Positions 12,470-23,529 of a stretch of DNA of 64,000 bases are shown piece after piece. The notes under the pieces are model-generated. The model saw nothing but the letters and a program-made list of their open reading frames with translations. It was not told the origin of the DNA and searched no databases. The stretch spans positions 124,001 through 188,000 of the forward strand of contig JAYWVB010000019.1 of the NCBI GenBank assembly GCA_039881045.1, in the 5' to 3' direction. Positions within the stretch are counted from its first letter, which is position 1; the number at the start of each line of letters is the position of its first letter. Origin of the DNA: Chaetomium olivaceum (lineage: Eukaryota > Ascomycota > Sordariomycetes > Sordariales > Chaetomiaceae). The translations under genes were made by a program, and so were the position numbers.

Positions 12470-14400
12470 CTACTGAGCCTTCTGTTGAATCTCATCACTG
12501 CCCCCATTGTTGCCCGAAGCAGCATGGTCCCTCTTCACCTCCTCTCCAGACAAAACCCCCGAGTTCGCATCTGAGCTGGAGTTGCGGACCACCTCATCCT
12601 CGTCCTCCCCCGCCAGCTCCTCAAGCGTCTTGCGCTTGGTCTCCTTGATCAGAGCAGTGGAGCCGATACCGAGCAGCATAAACAGGGCGTAGATCTCAAG
12701 CACGTGGTCCATCCAGGGGTTGGGGTTGCCCGGGGTAGCCCCCCGGGTGCGGAGGGGCGCGATGGCGCCCTGGCCGATGATGCTGCCGATCTTGCCCGAG
12801 GCGGCGGAGATGCCGTGGGAGGTGGAGCGGTAGCGGGTGGGGAAGCACTCGCCGGGGACGATGAAGGTGGTGGCGTTGGGGCCGAAGTTGAAGAAGAACT
12901 GGGCGAGCACGAAGATGGCGAGTAGGCCATTGGGCGAGATGTGGAAGTAGGCGAAGCCCATCACCACGAAGAGCACCGTCAGGATCGTGAAGCCCATGAA
13001 CTGGATCGGCTTGCGCCCGAGGATGTCCACCGTGAAGACCGTCACCCAGTAGCCAGGCACCGCGCCCGCGAGCACGATGATCAGGTTGCCGACCGCCGTG
13101 TTGTACAAAATCTCGTATGTGTTGCTGGCGTTTTTCGTCGAGTAGCCGATGACCTCGAGGATGATGGCATTGTTGAGCGAGACACCGTAGTAAGCTATAT
13201 CGAGGAAGCACCATGAGAGAGCGGTTCTGTTGGAAGGAGGATATTAGTTCGTAGTCTCGGGAGAGGGAGCGATGCCTTGGGAAGGATAATTCTTACCCAG
13301 CTAAGAGCGCGGCGTTTTTGGGTTTGGCATAATGACGGAAGAAGTCGGACCAGCTAGCCTTCTCGGTCTTCATCTGCTCGTTGGCCTGCTTCTGGGTTGT
13401 GGCGCGAGTAAGCTCGTCCGGAGTAGCACCCGACTTGCCCTTCAGGTAGGCCTCGGCATCACCCTCGGCCTTCTCGACGTCCATCTTGACGTCGAAGGTG
13501 TAGCGGGGTGTTTTCGGGGATGGTAAGACGGTAGTAGAGGGCAATGCAGCCGGGGACGGCACCAAAGCCGATCAGGACACGCCACATCTTGTCGACGGCC
13601 TGGGCGCAGCCACCAGTGCAGTCGGCAAGCTTGGAGACGTCTCGAGCGACGACTTGAAGCCGAGGGTGAGGAACAGCATGACGAAAGCGGCGGCCAGTTG
13701 CCCGAGACCCTGCATGGCGAAGACGGCCCCCATCATGGCACCTCTCCACTTGGTGGTGGCGAACTCAGAGGTAATAATACTTGAAAGAGGATAGTCCCGC
13801 CGCCATAGCCGATGCCCTTGAGCCGTTCAGTTAGCCTTAATTGGGTCTTTCCCGGGAAGTGCGCCAGTAGGATGCTCACCATGAGAACACGCCAAAAGAT
13901 AATGACACCGACAATATCCATGGAGGGAGACGAGGAAGTCAGGGCCTGAGCGAGCGTAGCAAAGATGATCATGATCAGCTCGAGGCCGTACATGCGCTTC
14001 CGGCCAACGATATCAGCCAGGGCGCCAAAACCGAGCTGTCCGATGACAGTGCCGGCCGATGTTGCGAGTTTGATGGCAGTGTCGGAGGTAGTCGGCATCT
14101 GACCGACGCCAGGAAATACACAACACCGAGCATAAGGGTGAGGAGGGAGACGGTGAAGATATCGTAGGAATCAGTGAAGAAACCGACGCCAGCGACGACG
14201 ACGGCGCGGACATGGTACCAGCCGAAGGGGGCCCTGTCGACTTCAGCGAGGGCGAGCCGCCTTCGCTCATTCACGTCCTTGATGTGAGCAAAATCATTGT
14301 CTATTGGGAATGGTAAGCCAAATCATTCCTTGACAGAGTTCAGGGATGACGTACGAAAATTGTGATAAGCCCTGTTGCCACCACTAGTTTTTGCCGCCAT
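12470..14400 (-). CDS. pho84: high-affinity phosphate:H+ symporter, PHO84/PHO-5 type, frame-broken
   Basis: A plasma-membrane MFS inorganic phosphate transporter. The ATG is at 14400. Exons are 14355-14400, 13880-14300, 13299-13816 and 12470-13226, with all intron junctions consistent in phase. Family hallmarks are APFGWYHVRAVVVAGVGFFT with TDSYDIF (TM1), ADIVGRKRMYGLEL, SEFATTKWRGAMMG and PGECFPTRYRSTSHGISAA. The hydrophilic central loop precedes SWSDFFRHY. The frame breaks near 14114 (AAA run), 13796 (CCC run), 13640 and 13510; one missing base restores the expected sequence at the first three, while the fourth needs one extra or two missing bases. The family is certain. Four breaks in a nutrient transporter fit the window-wide indel pattern better than loss of function. 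A CACGTGGG site upstream points to control by the PHO4/NUC-1 phosphate-starvation regulator. Confidence 0.92.
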
Positions 14401-16708
14401 GGTGGGAGCGCGTACTCGATGTGTGTGAGCCGAAGTGTTAGGAGACCTGGGTGGCAACGAAGAGATAACTGAGAGAAGGGCTAGGATGGCCGTAAGTATC
14501 TTCAACTACAAGGCCAGCCAGTCGAGCCGGGTATGCCGATGGGTGGAAGTCGGAGAAAGGGATGGAGGAAACAGACCGGTTTGCGAGAGGGAGGACAAGC
14601 CGGGGAGGATATAAATTTTTCAGAGAGTGGGAATGTGTCTAGGCTGAGCAAGTTCCGCCGTGTTCCGGCCACGAGGTTTGGGTGTGCTCGCGTGGGCAGC
14701 GGGCCCAGACTGCAGGGCAGCTAGCGTTACTGTTGTTCAAGTTACATAGCTGCATCGTTTGTCTCCTCACTGCTGCTACCCATGCCCATGCCCATGCCCG
14801 TCATCGCTGACGCCCGAGACTTGCCCACAACCGCCCACCCCACCTCTCGGTGGCTGCTTCTGTCCCAATTCCCTGAACCGCTCGGGTTGTGTAGTGTTTG
14901 CACGTGGGGGAGCTGGGAGCTGCACTGGCTCCCAGCGTATTCACATCCATCCAGACGGAACCTCCGGATCGACCAACATTTCCTCAGCTTGATTTCCACA
15001 CCTCAGGGCTTACGAGCCCTTGAAGCGATATGTTTCCGTGCTCGATGTAGTGACAATAAACCTTGCCCCTGTCCTCCATCTCTGGGCATCTCTTAGGCTT
15101 TCTGGGCATTGCTGGGCATTGCTGGGCATCCCCATCTCATCTGCACGTCACTCTTGGCGAACGGCAAAGGCTTTCTCGCGTGCTTCGAGACAACAAAAAT
15201 CTCCGTCATTGCCACTGGCAGGCGCCATTTTCCCAAACGGTGGCTCGGTCAACGCCCCTGGTCTTCTCGACCAGACAGGTCCCCAACTCGACTCAGCAGC
15301 TCGGATGACGCAGGAGCTCGCGTCGTCGGAAGCCGGACAGTACACCGGAAATAGCAGCGAGCCAATCGCCCGCTGATAGAGATCCAGAAGCGGAAAGTCG
15401 TACCAGAAGACCAACCTGGACCGTATCCGCAAGGGCGGGGCCTGGGAGCTGGGCTCTGCCGGGAGCTTGGGCTTTCCCCACGAATGACAGACCTCAAAGT
15501 GCACCACGTTTCGGGCTCTCGAACGCTGGTTCGTCGGATTTTCCCGTTTCGTGTCTGGGGCATGGGGTTGGCTTCCACGCGACCAAGTTCCAGGCCTGAG
15601 CCGAGGACGGCACCCTCTGGCCAAAGAAAAAGCCGAACTCGAAAGTTAAAAAGAAACCGAGCAAAAGGGTTCAAATAAAAGAATCGGAAGAAAAAGAAAG
15701 AAATCAAATCAAATAAAAGATAAATAGAGTAAACAAATTCCCTTTCGGTTTCCGGATGATGTGTTCGTTGAGTTTCTACTCAGGGTTTAGTCGACATTGG
15801 TATGTACGTGGAGTTTGGCGTTTTTGTGTCAAGGGTGGGCGGGTTTGATGCCGACTTTGCTCCCCGCCGCCACCGAACTCGGTGTTTTTCTTCGATCATC
15901 TCCATGATCTATTGGAGCCTCGGTTAGAGGGATCTCCTCGACTCGTGGCATGGCAGCATAAAATTGCCCAGTTCTGCTTGGCGCACATTGGCAAGTCTGA
16001 AGACTTAACCTCCGAAGGATACTGAAGTTGATGATGTCGGAATGCGTTCATCGCGCAGTTTGTCGGGCCGCCCCGCGTATCAACGAAGTCTCTGTTGGTG
16101 ATTTGCAGATACAGGCAACCGATCGGCCATCGCCGCAGCCTGCGGCCGAGGGCGCGGGGCTGGCCAATGGAATACTACAACCCAGGCACGAGCCGTTCGT
16201 GTGGTGATTCTGTTTTAATCATGACGACAGTCTGTTTCAACGTACTGGGCACAAATGCGACTGGCTCTCTCGGATTTTGATGCCTTGCTGCTTCCGGGAC
16301 TCAGACTAGGTACGAAGTACAGATATCCAGTCTATCGATGTTTGCTCTCGATCCTTCGCGTTCAAGTGTCTTGTACATCTCCGCGTGGGGGCTCGCCGTG
16401 GTTGTACGTCGTCGCGTCGGAATCCCGCTAACGGTGACGCACTGCCGTGCTAAGCTTTCTTCTCAACTTGTCCCGATGCTTGTTTTGCTTGGCTCAGGTA
16501 GCGTGCCGCCATGGCTTTGGGTAACTCTTGGACTCTTGGCTGCCGGAGGAGGAATGAGAGCACGCGACCTCTTGCCTCAATCAGCCTCGACCGTTTGACT
16601 GGCTCAAGACTGGGCAGCAGGGGTAGACCGTGGTGTTTTGCTTGGCGCCTAGTTGGCATCTGCGAGCATCTGCGATTCGAATCGACTTCCGCCTGCATTT
16701 AAACAGCC
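14401..16708. other. intergenic, symporter promoter region
   Basis: No gene supported; the longest open frames are arginine/serine-rich shadows. The left part is the promoter of the minus-strand symporter. A short direct repeat of GCTGGGCATT/TCTGGGCAT occurs at about 15083-15127. An A-rich purine tract lies at 15640-15735. Confidence 0.5.
14901..14910 (-). promoter_or_regulatory. candidate PHO4/NUC-1 site (CACGTGGGGG)
   Basis: CACGTGGG is the high-affinity E-box variant bound by the bHLH regulators PHO4 (yeast) and NUC-1 (Neurospora). It lies about 500 bp upstream of the symporter ATG, a sensible distance. One copy only was found near this gene, and binding is inferred. Confidence 0.45.
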
Positions 16709-17973
16709 TCAAACTTCAACTATCCTGTCGTCCTCGCCGTCGTCTTCGGCTTCCTCCTCCGCCCCCGGTTCAGCCTCGTCCGCCATTAGGACCTGTACCA
16801 ACCGGTCACATGCCTCTCGGACATCCTCGTCCTCGACCCTGAGATGTGTCTCTCGGATAATTGGGTACACGTTGACACCTCGCATCAGATCCCGCCCTTC
16901 TCTGGTAGTGGTCAGAAGGGTCAGTGTCTCGACGTGAGTCTGAACAATCTTGGGATCTGAATCTCTTTGTTTGTCGGGCGGCAGTAATTGCAGATCCGGC
17001 AGCATCGCCAGCATTTCCTCGTCGTCATACTGCTCGTTCCCAGTGATGGGCAGCAAGAGATAAGGAAGAATATTAATCTGGTCTTCGTCGAGGAAGGCAG
17101 GGTGTGCCGGCACATCAAACGCCGCGTTCTTGATGGTGCTCGCCACGCCTTTTCTCCGGATATCTGACTTGTGCTCTGTAAAGACCTTGATCTTGTTGAT
17201 GGGGACGACGCCGTCGTACTCTTGCTTATTGAGAAAGAACTGCCGTATCTCTGGATGCTTGGAGAGATCAGCGATGACGTACGCGAGGTAGTCAAAGTCG
17301 GCCTTTTTGTTGTACGTCCCGTCAGCCCCCTTCACGAAGAGATCAAGCAGTTGGTTGAGCACGAGCTCGTTGGACTGCAGCGCGTTAGGTGGCTCTTGCT
17401 TGCGAGTTGCGAGGCTCTTTAGATCATCCCACTTCACCATGTTGGCGAGCAGCATGGCGAGTAGATTAGCATTGGGTTCTGCCGGGTCCTACAAAGGTCG
17501 ACGTTCCCTCGGTCAGTGCCATTCGGAGAGACATCGGGAAGGTTTCTGGCCGCGGTATGGCCAACGTACATACAACTAGATTGCCGAGGAGAATGCCGAG
17601 GAATTTGTCGTCGGTGGCTACATATTCCAAAATACTTCGGTCTGCCGTCAGATTGATCAAGATGGTGAGAGCATGCTCTGCAATTTCCTACACGGCTGTT
17701 TTAGTAGGGATGTGTTTACAAAGCAACGGCGATTCTCACTCACTGGATGATCTCGGATCAAGAATTTGAGGTGTTTCACGGGAAGAAGCTCCTCGGTCTT
17801 GAAAATCGAAGGCTGTTCCAACGAATACGGCACAAGATTCTCAATGGCTAGTTTGCGGATTTGGGGGGTCGGGTGGGCAATGAACCCCACGAGCTATGGG
17901 CATGGTATTAGTTACTTTGGAACTATAAATTTCATTCAAGGTGTGATGTTACCTCCTCGAGTTCTGTCGGCAT
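16709..17973 (-). CDS. hgh1: HGH1, eEF2-folding chaperone
   Basis: Armadillo-type protein of the HGH1/FAM203 family, which works with TRiC/CCT and Hsp90 to fold translation elongation factor 2 in the cytoplasm. Four exons: 17953-17973 (only seven codons), 17744-17893, 17574-17687 and 16709-17488. They sum to 1,065 nt, a 354-residue protein with no frame break. Family motifs are HPTPQIRKLAIENL, ILINLTADRSI, NMVKWDDL and GVVPINKIKVFTEHKSDIRR with RKGVASTIKNAAFD. The acidic tail ends DDRIVEV. Start chosen because the short first exon MPTELEE joins in phase to LVGFIAHPTP, the usual N-terminus. Divergent from ENP1 with a shared 371-bp promoter. Confidence 0.92.
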
Positions 17974-18344
17974 GGTGATTTGGCGGATGGTGGATATTGA
18001 TGATATTTGATTGAGCTCCAGTCACGGTGCTTCCTGTCTCGACTGCAGCTGCAGCTCAAATTTCAATAATTTAGAGGCATGACGCGGGGCACCGCGGGGC
18101 TTCTCTCCGTTATCGATAAGACATTTTCTTGAGCGATAAGCTTTCCGGTGGATTGTATTTCCGCCGAAGGGACACTTTCGACCAATCACAACTGCAGCGC
18201 AACCAGAAGGTGGATCCACTGTGGTAACTTTTTTGTGAAGATGCACGAAAAATTACCCGTTCAAGTTGAAGCCTGAGTGGCCTACTGTATTCGCTTCCAC
18301 GACGCAACTCGCCTCGTCCAACCCCAGATTTCAGATTCTACAAC
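17974..18344. promoter_or_regulatory. shared HGH1/ENP1 divergent promoter
   Basis: A 371-bp gap between two divergent start codons, both genes serving the translation machinery. It contains AT-rich GATAAG repeats (GATAAGACA near 18115 and GATAAGCTT near 18135) between the two genes. Co-regulation is inferred from the arrangement. Confidence 0.5.
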
Positions 18345-20142
18345 ATGCCTAAGTCAACGACAGCGTCGCTGTCTAACAAGAGACGCCACAACCCCCTCGA
18401 AAATGACCTGCTCGCAACAGGAGTCCTCAAGAACCGGGAGGGGAGGCCCTCGAAGCGGGCCGACAGGAAGCAGGCTGAGGAGCAGGCCTATGTCGACGCT
18501 AAATCTTCCCGCAAGATTCTGGCTTTGAGCCGCGACCTCATTGACGAGGACGAACTCAAATCCGGCGCCAACAACCAGGATGTATCCGCACCGTCAGGTT
18601 TCGACTTTGACCCCCCCGGTTAGAGGGCGGCAGCGACCAGGATGAGGAGGAGTACGCCAACGAAGAGGCGTGGGTGACGAGGAGGACGTTGTCGAGGAAA
18701 TCGAAGTCCATGCAGCCGATCTTGACACCTTCAACCGCTTCATCACACCAACAATGAACGACGACCCTCTTCTCACACACGGCTGGGACCGGACGCCAGG
18801 CGACGGAGCGGAAGAGCAGGGGGCCGGAACAAATCTTGCGGACTTGATTATGGCCAAGATTGCCGAGAAGGAAGCGATGCAGGGCGGGCAACAGCAGGAC
18901 TTCAATCCAATCGAGGAGGACTACGAGATGCCGCCCAAGGTGGTCGAGGTCTTTACCAAGTACGTTTAGTTGGCGTTGCGGCAGACGGTCGACGGGATGA
19001 GGTACTAACGAACCGCCAGGATTGGGCTCATTCTCGCTCGTTACAAGTCCGGGCCGTTGCCAAAACCGTTCAAGATCCTGCCACAAATTCCCCACTGGGA
19101 AGAACATTCTTCAGATCACGCGGCCAGATCAATGGTACGCACATTAGAGACACGGGGATCCTCGGAGCGAGGTACTGATTTGAGATTCTAGGACCCCGAA
19201 TGCGTGCTATGCTGCGACAAGGATATTCGTGTCAGCCAAGCCGCTGGTCGTTCAGAGGTTCATGGAGATGGTCGTTTTGGAGCGCGTCCGCGAAGACATT
19301 TACGAGAACAAGAAACTCAACGTCCATCTTTTCAACTGCCTCAAACGGGGCCTCTACAAGCCCGCAGGCTTCTTCAAGGGTTCGATCAAGGTCACATGAC
19401 AATGAATTTATTAGGCTAACTCTCTGCTTCAGGTTTCCTCTTCCCGTTGGCCGCGTCTGGTAAGCTGTTCCGTATTCCCGCTGATGAGGACTTTCCCATG
19501 CTAACTGTCGACAAGGCACCTGTACATTACGCGAGGCGCAAATTATCTCTGCCGTGTTGGCTCGTGTGTCCATTCCGGTCCTCCACTCGGCAGCGGCCAT
19601 TAAGACGCTGTGCGATATTGCCGCAGAACAGGCCTCTCAACAATCCGAGTGTGTCAGCGCGACCAATTTCATGCTCAAGGTTCTGCTGGAAAAGAAATAT
19701 GCCTTGCGTAAGTCTATGCGCGGATGGTTGATGCAGCCTACTCGTCCTTTTGAGGTTCTAACGCAATGCGATAGCATGGCAATGTGTGGACTCCCTCGTC
19801 TTCCATTTCCTCCGGTACGCCGCGTCTGCTAGGGATGGAGATGGCCCTAGGTCACTGCCTGTTATTTTCCACCAGTGCATGCTTGTGTTCGCGCAACGGT
19901 ACCGCAATGACAGTGAGTGTTTCTTGCATCTTCTGAATATGCCCACGGCACTGACCCTCTATTTAGTCACTGAAGACCAACGGGAGGCCCTCTTGGACCT
20001 TCTTTTGAACCATGGGCACGACAAGATTGCGCCCGAAATCAGGAGGGAGCTGCTCGCAGGGCGAGGACGAGGTGTCGCGGTCGAACAACCCGGGCCAGCG
20101 TTTGATGGCGACGACACGATGCTTATCGACTCAGGAAGCTAG
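18345..20142 (+). CDS. enp1: ENP1/bystin, 40S ribosome biogenesis factor, frame-broken
   Basis: Bystin family protein needed for processing and export of pre-40S particles; essential in yeast. Seven exons: 18345-18959, 19020-19134, 19192-19379, 19433-19459, 19516-19707, 19775-19912 and 19967-20142, all GT-AG and in phase. Family motifs: NPLENDLLATG near the start, WGDEEDVVEEIEV, ARYKSGPLPKPFKILPQIP, PNACYAATRIFVSAKP, KRGLYKPAGFFKGFLFPLAA and TEDQREALLDLLL. Three single-base breaks: one T missing at 18620, one G missing at 18672 (GGGG to GGG), and one extra A at about 19103. Because ENP1 is a single-copy essential gene, these breaks are best read as assembly errors, and they calibrate the other broken genes here. 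Confidence 0.95.
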
Positions 20143-20994
20143 GTACCGGGTATTTTGCCTACCTCGACTTGCGAACACATGAAGCGTCCAGCTGGTTTTG
20201 CCGGCTGTTCAGCACCCATCGGGCGGTTTCCAACGACTCTGCCATGCGAGGCCTAGCTTGCTACCACCAAATAATTCAATACCGGCCTACCTACAAAGTG
20301 CGGCCATGTCAGAGGACATGTGATGGCCCCAGCCGGACCGCGTCGGATGGATTCGCCGTCTCGGGAGAGGTTCAACATGGCGTAGGATTGCCCGTCTCGT
20401 GGGGCCAAGACGGCTCATATCGTAACCGTGAGTTTGAGCTGGAGGATGCCGTTGTGCCATTTTATGTGGCCTTGATGATGATTTTATATGCGACCATGAC
20501 ACATTTCGAGCACGGCTCTGATATCTATGTTCAAGTTCCTGATGCTCGATCGAGCAGCCAGATTTGTTTACAATGGCTCCGGATGGTATAGGGAAGTCGG
20601 GGTAAGATACCGCAAGAATAAAAGGTTCTTTTACACTCGCACACCCAAACTTGGGGGTTAGCTGAGAATGCCGTGATTGTACGAAGTACTGGTAGAATTA
20701 CAGACAATAGGTCCAAAGGGGCACATTGTTTGTTGTCATCACCCCCTGAATGTCCAAGGGTGTGTGGGGTCTGGTGGTCCGAGCACACCTTCTTTCAGCC
20801 TTTCGAGTAAAAGAGTGGGGATTTTCTGATCCCTGACCTCTGCGCTCGCAGCCTCGTCTCGACTCGAGCAACAAACGCGACTTCTTCCCTAGCAGCTTCA
20901 CCAGCCACACCTCCGCAGCCCGCCATTCTGAGACCATTGAATCGAATCCCAATTCAAAAACCCCCGGGTTTTGGAACCTTGACAAAACAAAGAG
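20143..20994. other. intergenic, ENP1 to CDC73
   Basis: No gene seen; the right half is the CDC73 promoter and leader. Confidence 0.5.
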
Positions 20995-22288
20995 ATGGCG
21001 CCAATCGAAGATCCGCTACTGCTTTTGCGGCAATCAATTGCTTCGGGTAGCAAGATCACGCCAACTGCATCGGCCGACTCGTCAGAAGAAGCACCGCTCT
21101 CCAAAGCCACCCACCTCGTCTTCACCGACCCGGTCCGGGTCGCCGTGCCTATCGATGCGCCGACGCGATTTACATCGACAGAGGGCAAGGCCGTCGATGT
21201 GCGATCCATTTATTTTGCCTGGCTGAACAGCGACTTTGCCATTCCCGAATACAATGCGGTGGCGACTAAGCTGAACGAGGAGATGGCCGGCGCCGCGGCC
21301 GTGCACATGTTTGCATTTGTCGAGCGTCTCGTGCTGTTTACATTTCTCGAGGGCGCGCAAGAGGAGAGCGAGTTTATCAAGCCCTTGCCTGGGGACAAGG
21401 ATGCCGCAGCAGGGACCGGCGCTGCGGCGACGGGGACGGCGTTGAAGGCCGCTCCGGCCGCGTCGGGACGCGCAGGGCGAGGCACAATGGATCCACGTCT
21501 GGCGCAGATCTATAACGGGGAGCGGCGCATGGGCGACCGGAACACCATCCTCAGGGGCATCAAGCCAACCGTGAGTAACCACAGTCGAACCTTTTTATAG
21601 ATTGGTGTGATTCTAACCAGTCGGCGCCACAGGACTTCTCCCACGTTCGCAAGCTTGCCGTGCCCTTCATGACGCGCAAACCGGGCGGGACCCCCACAGC
21701 AACCGGCGTCAGCGCCAACCCGGCGCTTGCGCTCAACCAAAAACCGGCGCGCCGACCCGACCCCATCATCCTCCTCTCGCCGTCGGCGTCGGCGCTCCTG
21801 CGCATGTCCAACGCCAAATCGTTCCTCGAGGGCGGGCGGTACACGCCGCCGGACAACAACTCAACGTCAACCATGCTGCACATCTCGCGGCTCATCAAGG
21901 ACATCGACGCGACGCGGCCGATGCGGTTCATACTGGTGAGGGGCCCGAGCAGTTCAAGCCCGAGTACTGGAACCGGGTGGTGGCGGTGTTCACAACGGGC
22001 CAGGCGTGGCAGTTCAAGAACTACCGGTGGAGCAACCCGACGGAGCTGTTCAAGCACGTGCTGGGCGTCTACCTGGGCTGGCGCGGCGACGAGCCCCCCG
22101 AGGCCGTGCGCGCTTTCGGCCACAAGGTGCTCTCGTGCTCGGTCGAGAAGTGGCGCGACCCGGGCCAGCCCGGTGCCGAGACCAGCCGCTGGCGGGATCG
22201 CGAGGTCGTCGAGGCGATCTGGAAGGGCATTGAGGCGAATATGCGGGCCAAGGGGTGGCGCAAGGATGCCGCGCCCAGTTCTATCTGA
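20995..22288 (+). CDS. cdc73: CDC73 (parafibromin), Paf1 complex subunit
   Basis: Subunit of the RNA polymerase II-associated Paf1 elongation complex. Exon 1 is 20995-21570 (192 codons), followed by a 62-nt intron and exon 2 from 21633. The N-terminal half begins MAPIEDPLLLLRQSI and contains LRGIKPTDFSHVRKLAVPF. The C-terminal Ras-like CDC73 domain is plain: DPIILLSPSASALLRMSN, AKSFLEGGRYTPP, EYWNRVVAVFTTGQAWQFKN and NPTELFKHVLGVYLGW. One G is missing at about 21936 (GTGGAGGGG read as GTGAGGGG), splitting the C-terminal domain between the RFILV strand and EGPEQFKPEYW. Restoring it gives continuous family sequence to the stop at 22288. As a conserved core gene it is unlikely to be a real null. 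Confidence 0.94.
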
Positions 22289-22744
22289 GGGGGGATCAGC
22301 GGAGGTTGGGGCAAAGCTTAAACTGTATTATCTACTTCTGTAGGGCATTAGCTGGGCGTTCAGGTGGCGTTTTTGTAGGGTTTACATATAGGGGGATTCT
22401 GGAGTTGGGTCCGGTTATCCTGGCGGTGATTAAAAAAGATGATATCCCGACGGTTTGTTTCTTGTGATGAACTCTGTCGTGTCGTCTGGCCGTCGAGGGT
22501 GTCAAGTCCCGGCTGTTGGCACTGGGCACTGCGTGCGCTTTTCAACTAGGCAAGACCATTGAGGTCATAAGCAGGAAGTGATCATTGCTGAGATGAGTGT
22601 CGCGTCGCGCGCATATTCTAGCTCTATCCCGCCAAACCCATCGAAGCTGCATCCGGCACCCGCCAACGCCAACGCCCGTCCTATCTACCTATCCGATAAA
22701 CCACCATCCCAATCCCAATCCCAAACCCAAGTAGATCTACTCAA
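22289..22744. other. convergent intergenic spacer
   Basis: Between the 3' ends of CDC73 and the minus-strand Arg/Gly-rich gene; no feature recognised. Confidence 0.5.
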
Positions 22745-23529
22745 TCAGTCACAGCACAACACAATCCCCGCCACCAACACCACCGCCGCAATCAAAAACC
22801 CCTTCGCCTCCTCCTTCGACCGCGACCGTGTCTGCCTCACCCTCCTCCCACCCCCATACCCATACCCCTCCCCCCCCTCATCATACCCACGACCACCCCC
22901 CTCGCCATACTCACCCCGAGTATACCGCGCCTCCTCCCCCCCACTCCGATACCCTTTCTTCTCCCCCCCGCCCTTCCGACGACGCCGGTGCTCGTGGATG
23001 CGCCCGTCCGGGTAGACGGTGTATTCCTCCGGGGCGCCGTCATCGGAGTCGGAGTTGGAGTCGGAGAAGGAACCTCGCCGTCGGCGTCGCCGCTGCTGTG
23101 GCTGTTGGGGGTAGGGGATCAGGGCTTTGCGGTTGGCGGCGCTGCTGCTGCTGTTGTGGGTATGTGCGGTCCTGCTGTGGGTGGTGTTGGTGGGTGCAGG
23201 GCCGGTTGTTGTTGTTGTTGTTGTTGTTGTCGCTGTTGAGCAGGAGCAGGTGGATGTGGCCGAGGTGGAGGCGGCGGGCGAGGGGTCGCGGGTCGCGGTC
23301 GATGGGGACGGGGATGGGGCCGGGCCCGGTGGTGGTCGTGGCGATCCCGATCTCGATCTCGGTCTCGGTCCCGGTCTAGGTCCCGATCGCGATCCCGATC
23401 GTCGCGCAAGTCCCGTGGGACCATCCCATCGCCGCGCGGGGTTCTGGGAGACCGCGGTGCTGGGTTGGGTCGCCGGTGGCCGTAGCGGTAGCCGTGAGAG
23501 AGGTCGGCGGAGTCGAGAGATGCTGGCAT
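22745..23529 (-). CDS. hypothetical Arg/Asp-repeat and RGG-rich protein with hydrophobic tail
   Basis: Not recognised as a known family. The ATG at 23529 (AAACCATGCC) opens MPASLDSADLSHGYRYGHRR, then an RD/DR dipeptide repeat (about 23365-23425), a proline/histidine-rich stretch and a glutamine run (about 23205-23232). The same gene appears to switch frame between about 23150 and 23300, continuing with a basic-acidic segment (GSFSDSNSDSDDGAPEEYTV), glycine-rich sequence and a C-terminal hydrophobic segment GFLIAAVVLVAGIVLCCD ending in two cysteines. That tail could be a membrane anchor. The switch could be a one-base error or a missed intron. The open frame on the opposite strand is a shadow of these repeats. 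Confidence 0.5.

Noticed and set aside
22828..23379. 183-codon plus-strand frame rich in His/Pro and Cys/Val
   Set aside because: Shadow of the low-complexity RD, Q and RGG repeats of the minus-strand gene.
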